Notes: a model not told the origin generated them from the sequence alone. A DNA stretch of 50,708 nucleotides from Bacillus sp. MM2020_1 (GCA_011250595.1 JAANMP010000034.1:1-50708), one strand, 5' to 3'. Positions 26,238 through 35,349 are shown, counted from the stretch's first letter. Program-made: numbers and translations.

Positions 26238-26298
26238 CAGTGTGTTAAAGCTTTAATGCTCCGGGGTTCAGACACCTATATATTTTGTTTATGCAATT

Positions 26299-26460
26299 CT
26301 AATTTAAAGTTAAGGAACTAGAATCATCGTTAAAATAAATGACTTCCGAAAGAATCTTACATCCTCGAACCTTCTTAAAAGCTTCCCTTGCTTCCTTTTC
26401 TGTATTAAATTCAAACATTGTAATTTCGTTTCCCTTAGAATAGATAGTCATTACCCACAT
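26299..26460 (-). CDS. Small conserved-looking protein, 53 residues
   Basis: Reads MWVMTIYSKGNEITMFEFNT followed by EKEAREAFKKVRGCKILSEV and a short acidic end. The start is the ATG at 26460 with GGAG eleven bases upstream; an in-frame TTG at 26517 would add 19 residues without a ribosome binding site. The composition and ordered secondary structure pattern (beta-alpha-beta) look like a genuine small soluble protein, and I have seen similar short Bacillus hypothetical proteins, but no function can be assigned. It lies just downstream of the CitM-type transporter gene on the same strand (88 bases after its stop) and may be co-transcribed. Confidence 0.6.
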   Translation of the reverse strand: MWVMTIYSKGNEITMFEFNTEKEAREAFKKVRGCKILSEVIYFNDDSSSLTLN

Positions 26461-26548
26461 TAATAATTCAGCTCCTACATTCAAATGGAATGAGGGGTAA
26501 GAAAGGAAATTTGCCAAATTCCTCTTTTACACCACATTTTATTTACAA

Positions 26549-27841
26549 TTACAAAGGAATAATAGACAGAACAAGAGCAACCAAAATCATAACCGCTGTC
26601 GAACCGCAGGCCCATTTCAAGAATGCGCGTTGCAAATCCCCGAAATCTTCACCAACCATACCGACTAACAAATACGTTGACGGTACAAGAGGGCTTAACA
26701 AATGAACAGGTAATCCCAATAATGATGCTCTTCCAATCATCGCCGGGTCAATTCCATATCCACTAGCTGCCTTGGCAAGCAAAGGGAGAATTCCGTAGTA
26801 AAAGGCATCATTTGACATGAAAAATGTAAATGGGGCACTGATTATGGCTGTAATAAGAGCAAAATGGGAGCCAAGGGCAACCGGTATATGAGAGATCATG
26901 GTATGTGCCATGGCATCAACCATTTTCGTGCCTGATAGAATACCGGTAAAAATACCTGCAGCAAAAACCATTGAAACTACAGATAATGCATTATCCGCAT
27001 AGTGCATAATCCGTTCTTTTTGTTCACTTAAATTTGGATAATTTATCGTAATCACAATCGCAAAGCCTATCATAAACAAGACGGCACTTGGTAGCAATTC
27101 TTGGATTAGTGCAACTAAAAGTAGAATGGTTATAAGATAGTTTACAAGAATTAACTTAGGGCGTTTTAAATAAGCATCCTCAGATGCAGCAGCCATCATC
27201 GCCATCGTGCTATAATCAATTTCCAAAACTCCTATACGTTTACGTTCTTTCCTTCCAAGGCAGTAGGCCATGAACAATACAAACAAGATTCCTCCCGCCA
27301 TACTAGGTATAACTGGAGTAAAGATATCTGACATCTCAAGATGCAGTGCCGTCATTGCTCTAGCAGTTGGTCCTCCCCACGGTAGAAGGTTCATAACACC
27401 TGAAGCTGAAACAGCGATACCAGCTAGTACCAATGGTTTCATGCCAATACGTTTATACAAAGGCAGCATGGCTGAAATAGTAATCATATAGGTGGTTGTT
27501 CCATCACCATCAAGCGAGATAAACAGAGCAAGAATCGCTGTTCCAATTGCTATTTTAACCGGATCTCCTTTTACGACTTTTAAGATCGTCCTAATAATCG
27601 GATCAAACACTCCCGCATCTATCATAATTCCAAAAAAGAGAATAGCGAATAAGATCATGATTCCTGTTGGGGCCACACTTTTTATACCTTCAAGCGCCAT
27701 GGGACCCATTTCTTTTCCAAAACCGCCAATCAATGCAAAAATAGCCGGAATCACAATTAAGGCAATCATAGCGGAAAGTCGTTTTGTCATAATTAAAATC
27801 ATAAAAATGATAATCATTAAAAATCCTAAAATAGCCAGCAA
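26549..27841 (-). CDS. CitMHS-family citrate (metal-citrate):H+ symporter
   Basis: Secondary transporter of the CitMHS family, which imports citrate complexed to divalent metal. About 430 residues with some 11-12 helices; landmarks are ALIVIPAIFALIGGFG, VAPTGIMILFAILFFGIMID, LDGDGTTTYMIT and LLPWGGPTARAM, all strongly conserved in B. subtilis CitM/CitH. Start: a TTG at 27841 has AAGGGG eight bases upstream and gives MLAILGFLMIIIFM, matching the family N-terminus. Frames starting further upstream (to 27955) add non-homologous residues. No citST-type two-component genes are adjacent. Tandem hairpin repeats lie about 200 bases upstream. Confidence 0.9.
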   Translation of the reverse strand: MLAILGFLMIIIFMILIMTKRLSAMIALIVIPAIFALIGGFGKEMGPMALEGIKSVAPTGIMILFAILFFGIMIDAGVFDPIIRTILKVVKGDPVKIAIGTAILALFISLDGDGTTTYMITISAMLPLYKRIGMKPLVLAGIAVSASGVMNLLPWGGPTARAMTALHLEMSDIFTPVIPSMAGGILFVLFMAYCLGRKERKRIGVLEIDYSTMAMMAAASEDAYLKRPKLILVNYLITILLLVALIQELLPSAVLFMIGFAIVITINYPNLSEQKERIMHYADNALSVVSMVFAAGIFTGILSGTKMVDAMAHTMISHIPVALGSHFALITAIISAPFTFFMSNDAFYYGILPLLAKAASGYGIDPAMIGRASLLGLPVHLLSPLVPSTYLLVGMVGEDFGDLQRAFLKWACGSTAVMILVALVLSIIPL

Positions 27842-28050
27842 TATATCCACCCCTTTTGTTTGTAAATTAATAATAATCAAAATATTCTGTGGTGAAAACG
27901 TTACCAAAATAAAGTTATTATCGTACTTTAAATAGATTTTGTACATTAAGTTCATGGTTAGGGGCGTTTTCGATAAAAATGCTATCTTCCTTTACTTCTA
28001 TCTTTATTTTGCAAAAGCAAGAGAATCTGTTTGTTTTGCTCAACTTGAAT

Positions 28051-28200
28051 TGAAGGACAAAAATTACCTCTGAAGCAAGAGATTTGTCCTTCATAAGGGC
28101 GATGAAGGACATATGTCAACTCAGTAACAAGAGAGTTGTCCTTCATAAGGGTGATGAAGGACACAAGTCGACTCAGGAACATGAGATTTGTCCTTCATAT
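28051..28200. repeat. Three tandem 52-bp hairpin repeats
   Basis: Units begin TGAAGGAC at 28051, 28103 and 28155, exactly 52 bases apart. Each unit opens with TGAAGGACA and closes with TGTCCTTCA, giving a 9- to 11-bp stem per unit, linked by TAAGGGCGA or TAAGGGTGA. The interior varies between copies (CTCnGnAnCAnGAG). No convincing gene covers the region. A related arm, GATGAAGGACAAA, occurs at 35819-35831. Confidence 0.9.
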
Positions 28201-28296
28201 TATGTATTCCATGAGAAATACACCATAAGGGTATTGTATTTCCATTAAAACAACAGATTTTATGAAAATGGCCTATTTAAAAAATTTCTCCTTTAA

Positions 28297-28340
28297 CTAT
28301 AAAAACCCTTCGTCCTAACCGGAACGAAGGGTTTTTATAG
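28297..28340. terminator. Intrinsic terminator after the CysJ-like reductase
   Basis: CTATAAAAACCCTTCGT and ACGAAGGGTTTTTATAG form a long stem with T or A runs in both strands. It lies 20 bases past the stop of the minus-strand reductase gene. Confidence 0.9.
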
Positions 28341-28359
28341 TTATTTTTATACAAATCTC

Positions 28360-29544
28360 TTAATAGACATCACGTTGGTAACGACCTTGCTTCTGCATAT
28401 CTTTTAGATAGGCTTCTGCTTCTTCGTGGCTCATTGATCCTTCATTTTCAATTACGTTAATAAGTGTTTCATTGACGTCTTTCGCCATATATTCCTTATC
28501 CCCGCAAACGTAGAAATAAGCACCTTTTTCAAGCCATTCAAATAGTTCTTTACTATGTTCAAGCATTTTATTTTGAACATAAACTTTTTGAGTTGTGTCG
28601 CGGGAAAATGCAGCAACTAGTGTAGTCAGTACCCCATCTTGCTGATATTTTTCCAATTCATCTTGATAAAGGAAATCTGAAGCCGCATGCTGGTCTCCAA
28701 AAAACAGCCATGACCGGCCTGTTCCTTTATTCACGGCACGTTCTTGTAAAAAAGAACGGAATGGTGCAATACCTGTCCCAGGTCCAACCATAATAATATC
28801 TTGGTCAGAAGACTCGGGCAAATGGAAATGTTTATTTGCTTGAACAAAGACTGGAATTGTATCTCCTTCTTTCAACCGTTCAGCAAATGAAATAGAACAA
28901 ACCCCTTTACGATCCCGTCCATGAGCTGTGTAGCGAACAGCACCGATCGTCAAATGAACTTCCTCCGGATTCGCTGCAATGCTGCTTGCAATTGAATAGA
29001 GGCGCGGTGTCATTTTTCTTAAGATAGCGACCATTTCTTGGGCAGTAGCTTTCCATGGACCGAATTCACGTAACATATCAAGCAAATCTCGGCCATAGCA
29101 ATACGCTTTCAATTGAGTTGTATTTTCAACCAAGAGAAGCGTTTGTAACTCTTCATTTTCTGTAAATGCAGCAGCCTGCTGTAAAATCTTTTTTGAAAGT
29201 AAGGTAATTTCAAAATAATTGGTAAGCGCTTCCGCTAGTGGTAAATTTTCACCTTGCTTATTGATCGTAACAAGTGCTTCTTCATCCCAGTGCATTTCCT
29301 CAAGTAGCGAAGCAACCAGGTCTGGATCATTGGAAGGAATAATACCAAGAGCATCACCCGGTACATAAGAAAGGCCTGACCCTTCTAGTGATAACTCAAT
29401 ATGCCTTGTTTCTTTATTAGAGCTTGATCCATTTAAATTAACATTTCGAAGAACTTTTGCTTGAAACGGATTTGTTCTTGAAAAGGTTGTTTGAACCAAT
29501 TTGTCCTTTTGGGCTGTATTCTGGTTTTCCAAAGTAATTTGCAT
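28360..29544 (-). CDS. Stand-alone FAD/NADPH reductase module of the CysJ (sulfite reductase flavoprotein) type, lacking the flavodoxin domain
   Basis: The 394 residues match only the C-terminal FAD- and NADP-binding part of CysJ/cytochrome P450 reductase-type diflavin reductases. FAD contacts are RLYSIASS (181-188) and GVCSISF (214-220); the NADP-binding motif is GPGTGIAPFRSFLQER (254-269); the end RYQRDVY gives the C-terminal aromatic that stacks on FAD. The N-terminal FMN flavodoxin domain of about 200 residues is absent. The ATG has a perfect GGGAGG site eight bases upstream, so this is not a decayed gene but a naturally short form. No hemoprotein cysI lies nearby. Electron acceptor is unknown: a separate flavodoxin, ferredoxin or sulfite reductase encoded elsewhere are options. 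Confidence 0.83.
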   Translation of the reverse strand: MQITLENQNTAQKDKLVQTTFSRTNPFQAKVLRNVNLNGSSSNKETRHIELSLEGSGLSYVPGDALGIIPSNDPDLVASLLEEMHWDEEALVTINKQGENLPLAEALTNYFEITLLSKKILQQAAAFTENEELQTLLLVENTTQLKAYCYGRDLLDMLREFGPWKATAQEMVAILRKMTPRLYSIASSIAANPEEVHLTIGAVRYTAHGRDRKGVCSISFAERLKEGDTIPVFVQANKHFHLPESSDQDIIMVGPGTGIAPFRSFLQERAVNKGTGRSWLFFGDQHAASDFLYQDELEKYQQDGVLTTLVAAFSRDTTQKVYVQNKMLEHSKELFEWLEKGAYFYVCGDKEYMAKDVNETLINVIENEGSMSHEEAEAYLKDMQKQGRYQRDVY

Positions 29545-29700
29545 GTTTCTTAACCTCCCAGAAAATTTAATATATACATATTAACATGGATTATGGGAAT
29601 TTAGATGTGTGTTTTCCCACAACCTTTTTCCAATTTCTTTAATACCAGGAGAATTTACCTATTAATGTTAAAGTGCTGGTACCCAGGTATTAAAAAAAAG

Positions 29701-29734
29701 GCCGCAGTCAGGAGCTGATTTTCCTGACTGCGGC
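29701..29734 (-). terminator. Intrinsic terminator after the PAS-AAA-Fis regulator
   Basis: GCCGCAGTCAGGA and TCCTGACTGCGGC form a perfect 13-bp stem; read on the minus strand it is followed by eight T (the A run at 29693-29700). It closes the operon that ends with the regulator gene. Confidence 0.92.
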
Positions 29735-29778
29735 TTAGACAGGGTCTTTTTTGTTTCTTCTAATTTCTCGAAATAAGG

Positions 29779-31167
29779 CTATTTACCAAGGGCGTTATCC
29801 ATCTTCTTTAACTTTCGATAAATAACCGATCGATCAACGCCTAATTTTTTTGCGGCTTCTGTCGCATTTCCGCTGTACGCGTCGAGCACATGTTTAATGT
29901 ATCTTCCCTCAACAATCGATGTAAAATCTTTTAATGTACATTGTTTATCCAGATTCCTTTTAATAAAATGGTCAATTGCAAACCAATCGGTCACAGCATC
30001 CTCCGCAGACTGTTGGATGCTTTGCTGCTCAATGACAACCAGACGCTCGACATAATTTCTTAGTTCTCTGGCATTTCCAGGCCAATCAGATTTAAGTATT
30101 CTTTGAAACTCATCTGCACTAAGGACGACCTTTTCTTGATATTTCTCATTAAATTCCGCTAAGAAGTAGGATATTAATCCAACAATGTCCAATTTCCGAT
30201 TACGAAGTGGTGGAATATGAATAGGAATGACGTTAATCCGGTAATATAAATCCTCACGGAACATTCCTTTTTTTACCATCTTCCATAAATCGCGATTGGT
30301 CGCAGCAATAATCCGGCAATTGATGGGCACATTTTGCACGCCGCCCACTCGTCTAACTTCATTATTATCGATTACCCTCAGCAATTTCGCTTGCATATCG
30401 AGCGGCATTTCAGCAATTTCATCTAAAAACAAAACGCCATCATTCGCCAACTCAATGATGCCTTTCTTCTCCACATCTGCCCCAAGGAAGGCAGCTTTCT
30501 CATAACCAAACAGTTCTTGTTCAAATAAAGTTGGCGAGATTGCCGCACAATTGATGGTAACAAAAGGACCTTGAGAGCGATCACTTTTCTGATGGATATA
30601 GCGGGCAACTACTTCCTTCCCGGTACCTGACTCGCCATAAATTAAAACCTTGCTGTCATAAGAGGCGATTTGATTGCAGACCTTTACAATTTGCTTCATC
30701 GCCAAGCTCTCGGCGACAAAACCAATTTCTGCTCCAGTGTCCGGTTTATCTGTTTTACTTTTACCATTTATATTTAGTATGTCAGTAGGTTCAGTGACCA
30801 TAGGGAATTTTCCGTTATATTCATTGGAGGTGGTGACAACAAGCTGGAGCTCTCCATCCTTTTGAAAGATAGGAGTTGCTGTCGATTTAATATGGAACCC
30901 TCTGTTTGTATCGACAGTCCGTGATACCCTTTGCTTGGTTTCAATTGCTTCCATTGTAATAGAACGTTTATAATAACCAGCCTTCACTAAATCTTGAACG
31001 TTCATTTTTAATAATTCATCCAGTGAGATACCAATTGTCAGTGCGGTAAAATCATTGGAAATCAGAATATTTCCCTTTGCATCCGTTACGAATAAGGTAG
31101 AAGGTAAATCGTTGATATCCTGAACCTTAAAGTTACTTTTAGATTTTTCAATCACCTTTTTCTTCAT
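29779..31167 (-). CDS. PAS-AAA-Fis enhancer-binding-type regulator with altered GAFTGA loop
   Basis: Transcription regulator of the NtrC/RocR class. Numbering from the upstream ATG at 31197: PAS domain about 26-125, AAA+ domain about 155-385 with Walker A GESGTGKE (188-195) and Walker B GVLFLDE (254-260), Fis-type HTH at the C-terminus (ATEAAKKLGVDRSVIYRKLKK). The loop that normally reads GAFTGA and touches sigma-54 is AAFLGA (235-240): both the first Gly and the key Thr are changed. The start is placed at the ATG at 31167 because AGGAGG overlaps codons 5-6 of the longer frame. It follows the FabK-like gene on the same strand and probably controls this operon. Confidence 0.87.
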   Translation of the reverse strand: MKKKVIEKSKSNFKVQDINDLPSTLFVTDAKGNILISNDFTALTIGISLDELLKMNVQDLVKAGYYKRSITMEAIETKQRVSRTVDTNRGFHIKSTATPIFQKDGELQLVVTTSNEYNGKFPMVTEPTDILNINGKSKTDKPDTGAEIGFVAESLAMKQIVKVCNQIASYDSKVLIYGESGTGKEVVARYIHQKSDRSQGPFVTINCAAISPTLFEQELFGYEKAAFLGADVEKKGIIELANDGVLFLDEIAEMPLDMQAKLLRVIDNNEVRRVGGVQNVPINCRIIAATNRDLWKMVKKGMFREDLYYRINVIPIHIPPLRNRKLDIVGLISYFLAEFNEKYQEKVVLSADEFQRILKSDWPGNARELRNYVERLVVIEQQSIQQSAEDAVTDWFAIDHFIKRNLDKQCTLKDFTSIVEGRYIKHVLDAYSGNATEAAKKLGVDRSVIYRKLKKMDNALGK

Positions 31168-31267
31168 TCTTATCAACACCCTCCTGCTATTATTCATTCC
31201 TTAATTATAAAGATAAAGCACTATCATGACGGTAGATATATTATGACAAATTCATTAAATGCTAAAA

Positions 31268-31297
31268 AAACAGTACCTTAGGCTTAAGGCACTGTTT
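31268..31297 (-). terminator. Intrinsic terminator after the FabK-like gene
   Basis: AAACAGTACCTTA and TTAAGGCACTGTTT pair with one mismatch across a 3-base loop; on the minus strand seven T follow. It lies 18 bases past the FabK-like stop and would separate that gene from the downstream regulator, at least partly. Confidence 0.85.
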
Positions 31298-31314
31298 GAT
31301 TTAAAACAAAACTA

Positions 31315-32280
31315 TTAAACTAGTACTAACTCTTTTTCTTCTTCCCTAACAGTAATTTTACCAAGGTTGTTTAATACTTCTTGTGCTTCTGCAAACATAC
31401 TAGTAATCATTTCTTCAACCGTTGTAATTTCCTGGACTAAACCACAAATCTGTCCGGCCATTACCGATCCACGATCTGTGTCACCTTCAAACACGGCTTT
31501 ACGTAATGACCCTAATGAGATTTTTTCTAGTTCATCACGCGAAGCATTTTGTCTTTCAAGCTCTTGGAATTCTGCAATCATGCTGTTTTTAATGCTTCGT
31601 ACGGGTCCGCCAAGGCTGCGCCCTGTAACAGTAGTACTTGTATCATCTGCATTGATTACTGCAAGTTTGAAGTTTTCATGTGTTGGACATTCTACTGTTG
31701 CTAAGAAACGTGTTCCCACTTGAACACCTTGTGCACCTAAAGCAAATGCGGCCGCAATACCACGTCCATCTGCAATACCACCCGCACCAATAACAGGGAT
31801 GGAAACCGCACTGGTTACTTGAGGTAAGAGCGCCATCGTTGTTGTTTCACCTACGTGACCGCCTGCCTCCGTACCTTCAGCGACAATGGCATCTACGCCT
31901 AATGCTTCCATTTTCTTGGCGATTTTTACAGAAGGAACAACTGGAATGACTGTAATGCCATGTTCTTTGAAAATTGGCATATAAGGAGCTGGTGTACCTG
32001 CACCTGTGGTAACAATTTTTACGCCTTCTTCAATGACTACTTCAATTAGTTCCGGGATATTTTTCATCATTAGCATTAAATTAACTGCAAATGGTTTGTT
32101 GGTAATTTCTTTGGTTTTTCTGATTTCTTCACGAAGGCGATCGGCAGTAAGTCCGCCAGAACCGATTATTCCTAAACCACCGGCATTGGATACCGCACCA
32201 GCTAATGGGGCAAGCGCAATTTGCGCCATACCTCCTTGAAAAATGGGATATTTGATTCCTAATAATTTTGTGATATTCAT
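31315..32280 (-). CDS. FabK-like/nitronate monooxygenase-family FMN enzyme
   Basis: TIM-barrel FMN oxidoreductase of 321 residues. The N-terminus YPIFQGGMAQIALAPLAGAVSN and the motif EGTEAGGHVGE, with the conserved histidine (H142), are shared by nitronate monooxygenases and enoyl-ACP reductase II (FabK). VPVVPSVKIAKKMEALGVDA and GAGGIADGRG favour FabK-like members. The start is the ATG at 32280, with TTGGAGG eight bases upstream; a TTG at 32295 is part of that site. It follows an OFA-type carrier and a CoA-transferase gene, so a role on an unsaturated or nitro short-chain acid or acyl-CoA is possible. Choice between FabK and nitronate monooxygenase cannot be settled by eye. Confidence 0.8.
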   Translation of the reverse strand: MNITKLLGIKYPIFQGGMAQIALAPLAGAVSNAGGLGIIGSGGLTADRLREEIRKTKEITNKPFAVNLMLMMKNIPELIEVVIEEGVKIVTTGAGTPAPYMPIFKEHGITVIPVVPSVKIAKKMEALGVDAIVAEGTEAGGHVGETTTMALLPQVTSAVSIPVIGAGGIADGRGIAAAFALGAQGVQVGTRFLATVECPTHENFKLAVINADDTSTTVTGRSLGGPVRSIKNSMIAEFQELERQNASRDELEKISLGSLRKAVFEGDTDRGSVMAGQICGLVQEITTVEEMITSMFAEAQEVLNNLGKITVREEEKELVLV

Positions 32281-32314
32281 GTCGTTTTCCTCCAATAAGT
32301 TAATAGTATTTTAG

Positions 32315-33556
32315 TTAAGCCACTTTTGGTGTAGTTGTGTTTGTTTGTTTCTTCTTGTCCATTGCTTGGAACACAAAAGTTAATGCGAAGCCTACAAGTG
32401 AAATCACTAACGCGATATAGAAAGCATTGGTGAATTGACCACCGTTTGCTGCAGCCACTGTATTGGCAATTCTAGGGCCGAAGAATGCTGCACCTGAGTA
32501 GCCAATAAAGGTCACACCATAGTTGACACCGTAATACTTCATTCCGAATTTCTCACCAACAATCGAAGGGAAAATTCCCATTGTACCGCCAAAGCATAAG
32601 CCAATTCCTACAATCGCAACCGCAAAGCCGGCAATAGAAGTGGATAATGCGATCGTTAACATCATCGCGGCAATTACAATATAGATCATCATTAGACATT
32701 TTGTACGGCCGATCTTATCAGAGATTGCTCCCCAGAAGACACGACCTGTACAGTTACTTAATGAATATAAGCTTACAAATAATGCCGCAGTTGCAGGTGT
32801 TAAGCCAAACATGGTCTGTCCAATAACGGAAGCATTTGAGGTAACCATCATTCCGGAAAGAGCACCGATTAAGAACAAACTTGCAATCACGTAAAAGATT
32901 GGTTTTTTAATCATTTCATTCCAAGGAATATTGATGCCGCCTTTATTCGGACCAGCAGCTGCAGGTGGAGTCCATCCTGCTGGAATAAACCCGGTCGGAC
33001 AAGCTTTTACTAGAAAGCTGCAGGTTAAAATGACAACTAAGAAAGCTATTCCAAGCGTAATAAGTGCGAACTGAACACCGTTACTAGTAATTAAGGCGTT
33101 GGCAATTGGCGCAATGACAATTGTTCCACCACCATACCCAGCTGTGACAATCCCGGCAGCAAGACCTCTTTTGTCGGGAAACAGTTTAACAGAGTTGCCA
33201 ATCGTTGCTGAATAAACAATCCCTTGGCCCAAACCGGTAATAACACCGTAGGTAATGTACAACATCCAAGGAGCCGTAGCTAAGCCTGATAGGATAAATC
33301 CTAAGCCAAACATGGAACCGCCAAGGATAATCGCTGTTTTGGCCCCGCCTTTATCAACTAATTTCCCTCCCAAGATCATTGGGATAGGTGAGATCGCGGC
33401 ATTAATAGTAAAGGCCATCATGATTTCCGGCATAGTCACATGGAATACGTTCGTTAAAGGCATGGCGAAAATACTGAATGCATAAATGGCACCAACACAT
33501 ATGTTAATAATCGTAGATGCAATAAGAATCTTCCAACGGTTAATCTGAATGTTCAT
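32315..33556 (-). CDS. OFA-family MFS transporter (oxalate/formate antiporter-like)
   Basis: Major facilitator with 12 helices in about 413 residues. OFA-type features are seen: NICVGAIYAFSIFA in helix 1, the GKLVDKGGAKTAI inter-helix loop, GLGQGIVYSATIGNSVKLFP and the second-half loop GAISDKIGRTK. Family members exchange or import small carboxylates (oxalate/formate, lactate or pyruvate). The start is the ATG at 33556, with GGAAGGA upstream; 25 further residues are open upstream but lack a ribosome binding site. It sits between the CoA-transferase and the FabK-like gene, so its substrate is probably the acid that the CoA-transferase activates. Confidence 0.87.
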   Translation of the reverse strand: MNIQINRWKILIASTIINICVGAIYAFSIFAMPLTNVFHVTMPEIMMAFTINAAISPIPMILGGKLVDKGGAKTAIILGGSMFGLGFILSGLATAPWMLYITYGVITGLGQGIVYSATIGNSVKLFPDKRGLAAGIVTAGYGGGTIVIAPIANALITSNGVQFALITLGIAFLVVILTCSFLVKACPTGFIPAGWTPPAAAGPNKGGINIPWNEMIKKPIFYVIASLFLIGALSGMMVTSNASVIGQTMFGLTPATAALFVSLYSLSNCTGRVFWGAISDKIGRTKCLMMIYIVIAAMMLTIALSTSIAGFAVAIVGIGLCFGGTMGIFPSIVGEKFGMKYYGVNYGVTFIGYSGAAFFGPRIANTVAAANGGQFTNAFYIALVISLVGFALTFVFQAMDKKKQTNTTTPKVA

Positions 33557-33633
33557 CGCTTTTGATTCCTTCCTATTTTGGATTAGTCGGCAAGGCAACC
33601 TATTTACTGCCCCGCCAACTGATTTATTCATTT

Positions 33634-35235
33634 CTACCCTGCTGGAACCAGCTCAGGCTCGTTACTGGTTTCCTTCTTCTCTTCAATGATTGCTTTCAAT
33701 TTACCCCAGTTTTCTTGGAACATCGCTGGATCCATTTCTTTTAGTTCTGCTGAAATGACCGGAGTAAATTCCATTTGCGCCAAAATATCTTTTTGTAAAT
33801 CTACACCTGGTGCCATTTCTGTTAAGGTAACTCTACCGTCAATCAGTTCAAATACCGCACGCTCCGTCACATATACGACTGGCTGATTGATTTGTGAAGC
33901 ATAGGAACCACTGAAAGTGACTTGCTGAACCTTCTTAATAAATTTCTTTGCTTTACCTTCTTGTAAAATTTTCAATCTGCCATCTTCTACCTTCACCTGC
34001 AGACCGCCTGCTGTAAAGGTTCCAGCAAAGACTAGTTTTTTGGCAGATTGAGAAATATTAATAAATCCGCCGCAGCCAGCGACACGAGTACCAAATTTAC
34101 TTACGTTCACGTTGCCAAATTCGTCCGTCTGAGCTAATCCAAGAACGGATAGGTCAATACCGCCGCCATCATAAAAATCAAACTGAGAATCGTGGTCCAC
34201 AATTGCTTCAGAGTTAAACGCATGGCCAAAGTCCTTCAAACCTGCTGGAACACCGCCAACGGAACCGGCCTCGGTTGTCAGCATAAGCTGATCGTTTACA
34301 CCTTCTTCAGCTGCTATCGTTCCCACGCAGACAGGGATTCCCACACCAAGATTTAATATCGTATTGGGCTGAAGTTCAGCTGCGGAACGGCGGGCAATGA
34401 CTTTCCGTTCATCAAGCGGAAGTGCTTCAATCCCATCCACTGGTACTTTTACTTGGCCGGAAAAGGCTGGGTTATAATAGGTATTTTCCGTCTGGAAGTG
34501 ATTTTCCGGTTTTGCTACGACAATATAATCCACTAAAATCCCCGGTACTTTAATATCCTTTGGATTTAATGTGCCATTTTTAGCAACTGTCTCAACTTGA
34601 GCGATGACGATTCCGCCGGAGTTGTGTACCGCTTGAGCAACAGGCAGTACCTCCATGTGCAATCCTTCTTTTTCAAGTGTTAAGTTGCCGTTCTCATCCG
34701 CTACCGTTCCGCGGATAAGGCCGACCTGGATCGGAAATGATTTATAGAATAACCACTCATCTCCCTCAATCTCGATTACCTTGACGATATCTTCTTTAGT
34801 AGAAGGCGACATCTTTCCACCTTCAAGGCGGGGGTCGACAAATGTTCCCATTCCTACTTTTGTAATTACACCAGGCCGTTTTGCTGCGATTTCCCGGTAT
34901 AACTGGGTGATGACACCTTGCGGCAGGTTATATGCTTCACATTTATCTTCTTCGATTAATTTCGCCATGCCTGGAGAGGCAATCGCAATTCCGCCAATCC
35001 AGCGTTTTACTAATCCTTCATAACCTAGGTGACTCATCCCTTTATCCCGGCGGTTACCAACTGCACTTGAATGCATAACCGTTAGGTTCTTGGGGTTACC
35101 TGTTTGTAAAAAACGTTCTTCAATGGAAATTCCCATTTCCTCTGCCCAGCAAGATAATCCAAAACCAGTTGCGGCTAAGGTATCGCCATCCTTAATCAAC
35201 TCGGCAGCTTTTGCAGCTGAAATTACTTTTGACAT
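33634..35235 (-). CDS. Family I acyl-CoA:carboxylate CoA-transferase (propionate/acetate CoA-transferase, YdiF-like)
   Basis: Transfers CoA from an acyl-CoA to a short-chain carboxylate through a glutamyl-CoA thioester. The alpha and beta halves are fused in one chain of about 533 residues. The catalytic glutamate lies in LTTEAGSVGG (E322 from the chosen start) and the oxyanion-type GxGxPxxV element is NLGVGIPVCV. The start is the ATG at 35235, with AGGAG eight bases upstream; a GTG at 35244 is within that site. First gene of the operon with the OFA carrier and FabK-like enzyme. Two Rex-type palindromes and a sigma-A promoter lie upstream, implying redox-dependent expression. Confidence 0.9.
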   Translation of the reverse strand: MSKVISAAKAAELIKDGDTLAATGFGLSCWAEEMGISIEERFLQTGNPKNLTVMHSSAVGNRRDKGMSHLGYEGLVKRWIGGIAIASPGMAKLIEEDKCEAYNLPQGVITQLYREIAAKRPGVITKVGMGTFVDPRLEGGKMSPSTKEDIVKVIEIEGDEWLFYKSFPIQVGLIRGTVADENGNLTLEKEGLHMEVLPVAQAVHNSGGIVIAQVETVAKNGTLNPKDIKVPGILVDYIVVAKPENHFQTENTYYNPAFSGQVKVPVDGIEALPLDERKVIARRSAAELQPNTILNLGVGIPVCVGTIAAEEGVNDQLMLTTEAGSVGGVPAGLKDFGHAFNSEAIVDHDSQFDFYDGGGIDLSVLGLAQTDEFGNVNVSKFGTRVAGCGGFINISQSAKKLVFAGTFTAGGLQVKVEDGRLKILQEGKAKKFIKKVQQVTFSGSYASQINQPVVYVTERAVFELIDGRVTLTEMAPGVDLQKDILAQMEFTPVISAELKEMDPAMFQENWGKLKAIIEEKKETSNEPELVPAG

Positions 35236-35280
35236 GTCATCCACTCCTAATTTAGTTTCAGTTTTACTGTAAGTTTCATT

Positions 35281-35298
35281 TTGTGAATCATTTCACAA
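35281..35298. promoter_or_regulatory. Rex-type operator 1
   Basis: TTGTGAATCATTTCACAA is an exact inverted repeat TTGTGAA-N4-TTCACAA, the consensus of the NADH-sensing repressor Rex. It lies 46-63 bases upstream of the CoA-transferase start codon, within the predicted transcript leader. Confidence 0.7.
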
Positions 35299-35349
35299 TA
35301 TCTAATAAAAAAAATGGCTTTTTCTTTTTTGTAAGCTTGTTGTTAATGT

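Noticed and set aside
27918..28182. Short frames covering the tandem hairpins
   Set aside because: Their sequence is simply the translated repeat, with no family resemblance and no ribosome binding site.
28051..28200. Possible CRISPR array
   Set aside because: Units are contiguous 52-mers with internal inverted arms and no unique spacers; no cas gene is present in the window.
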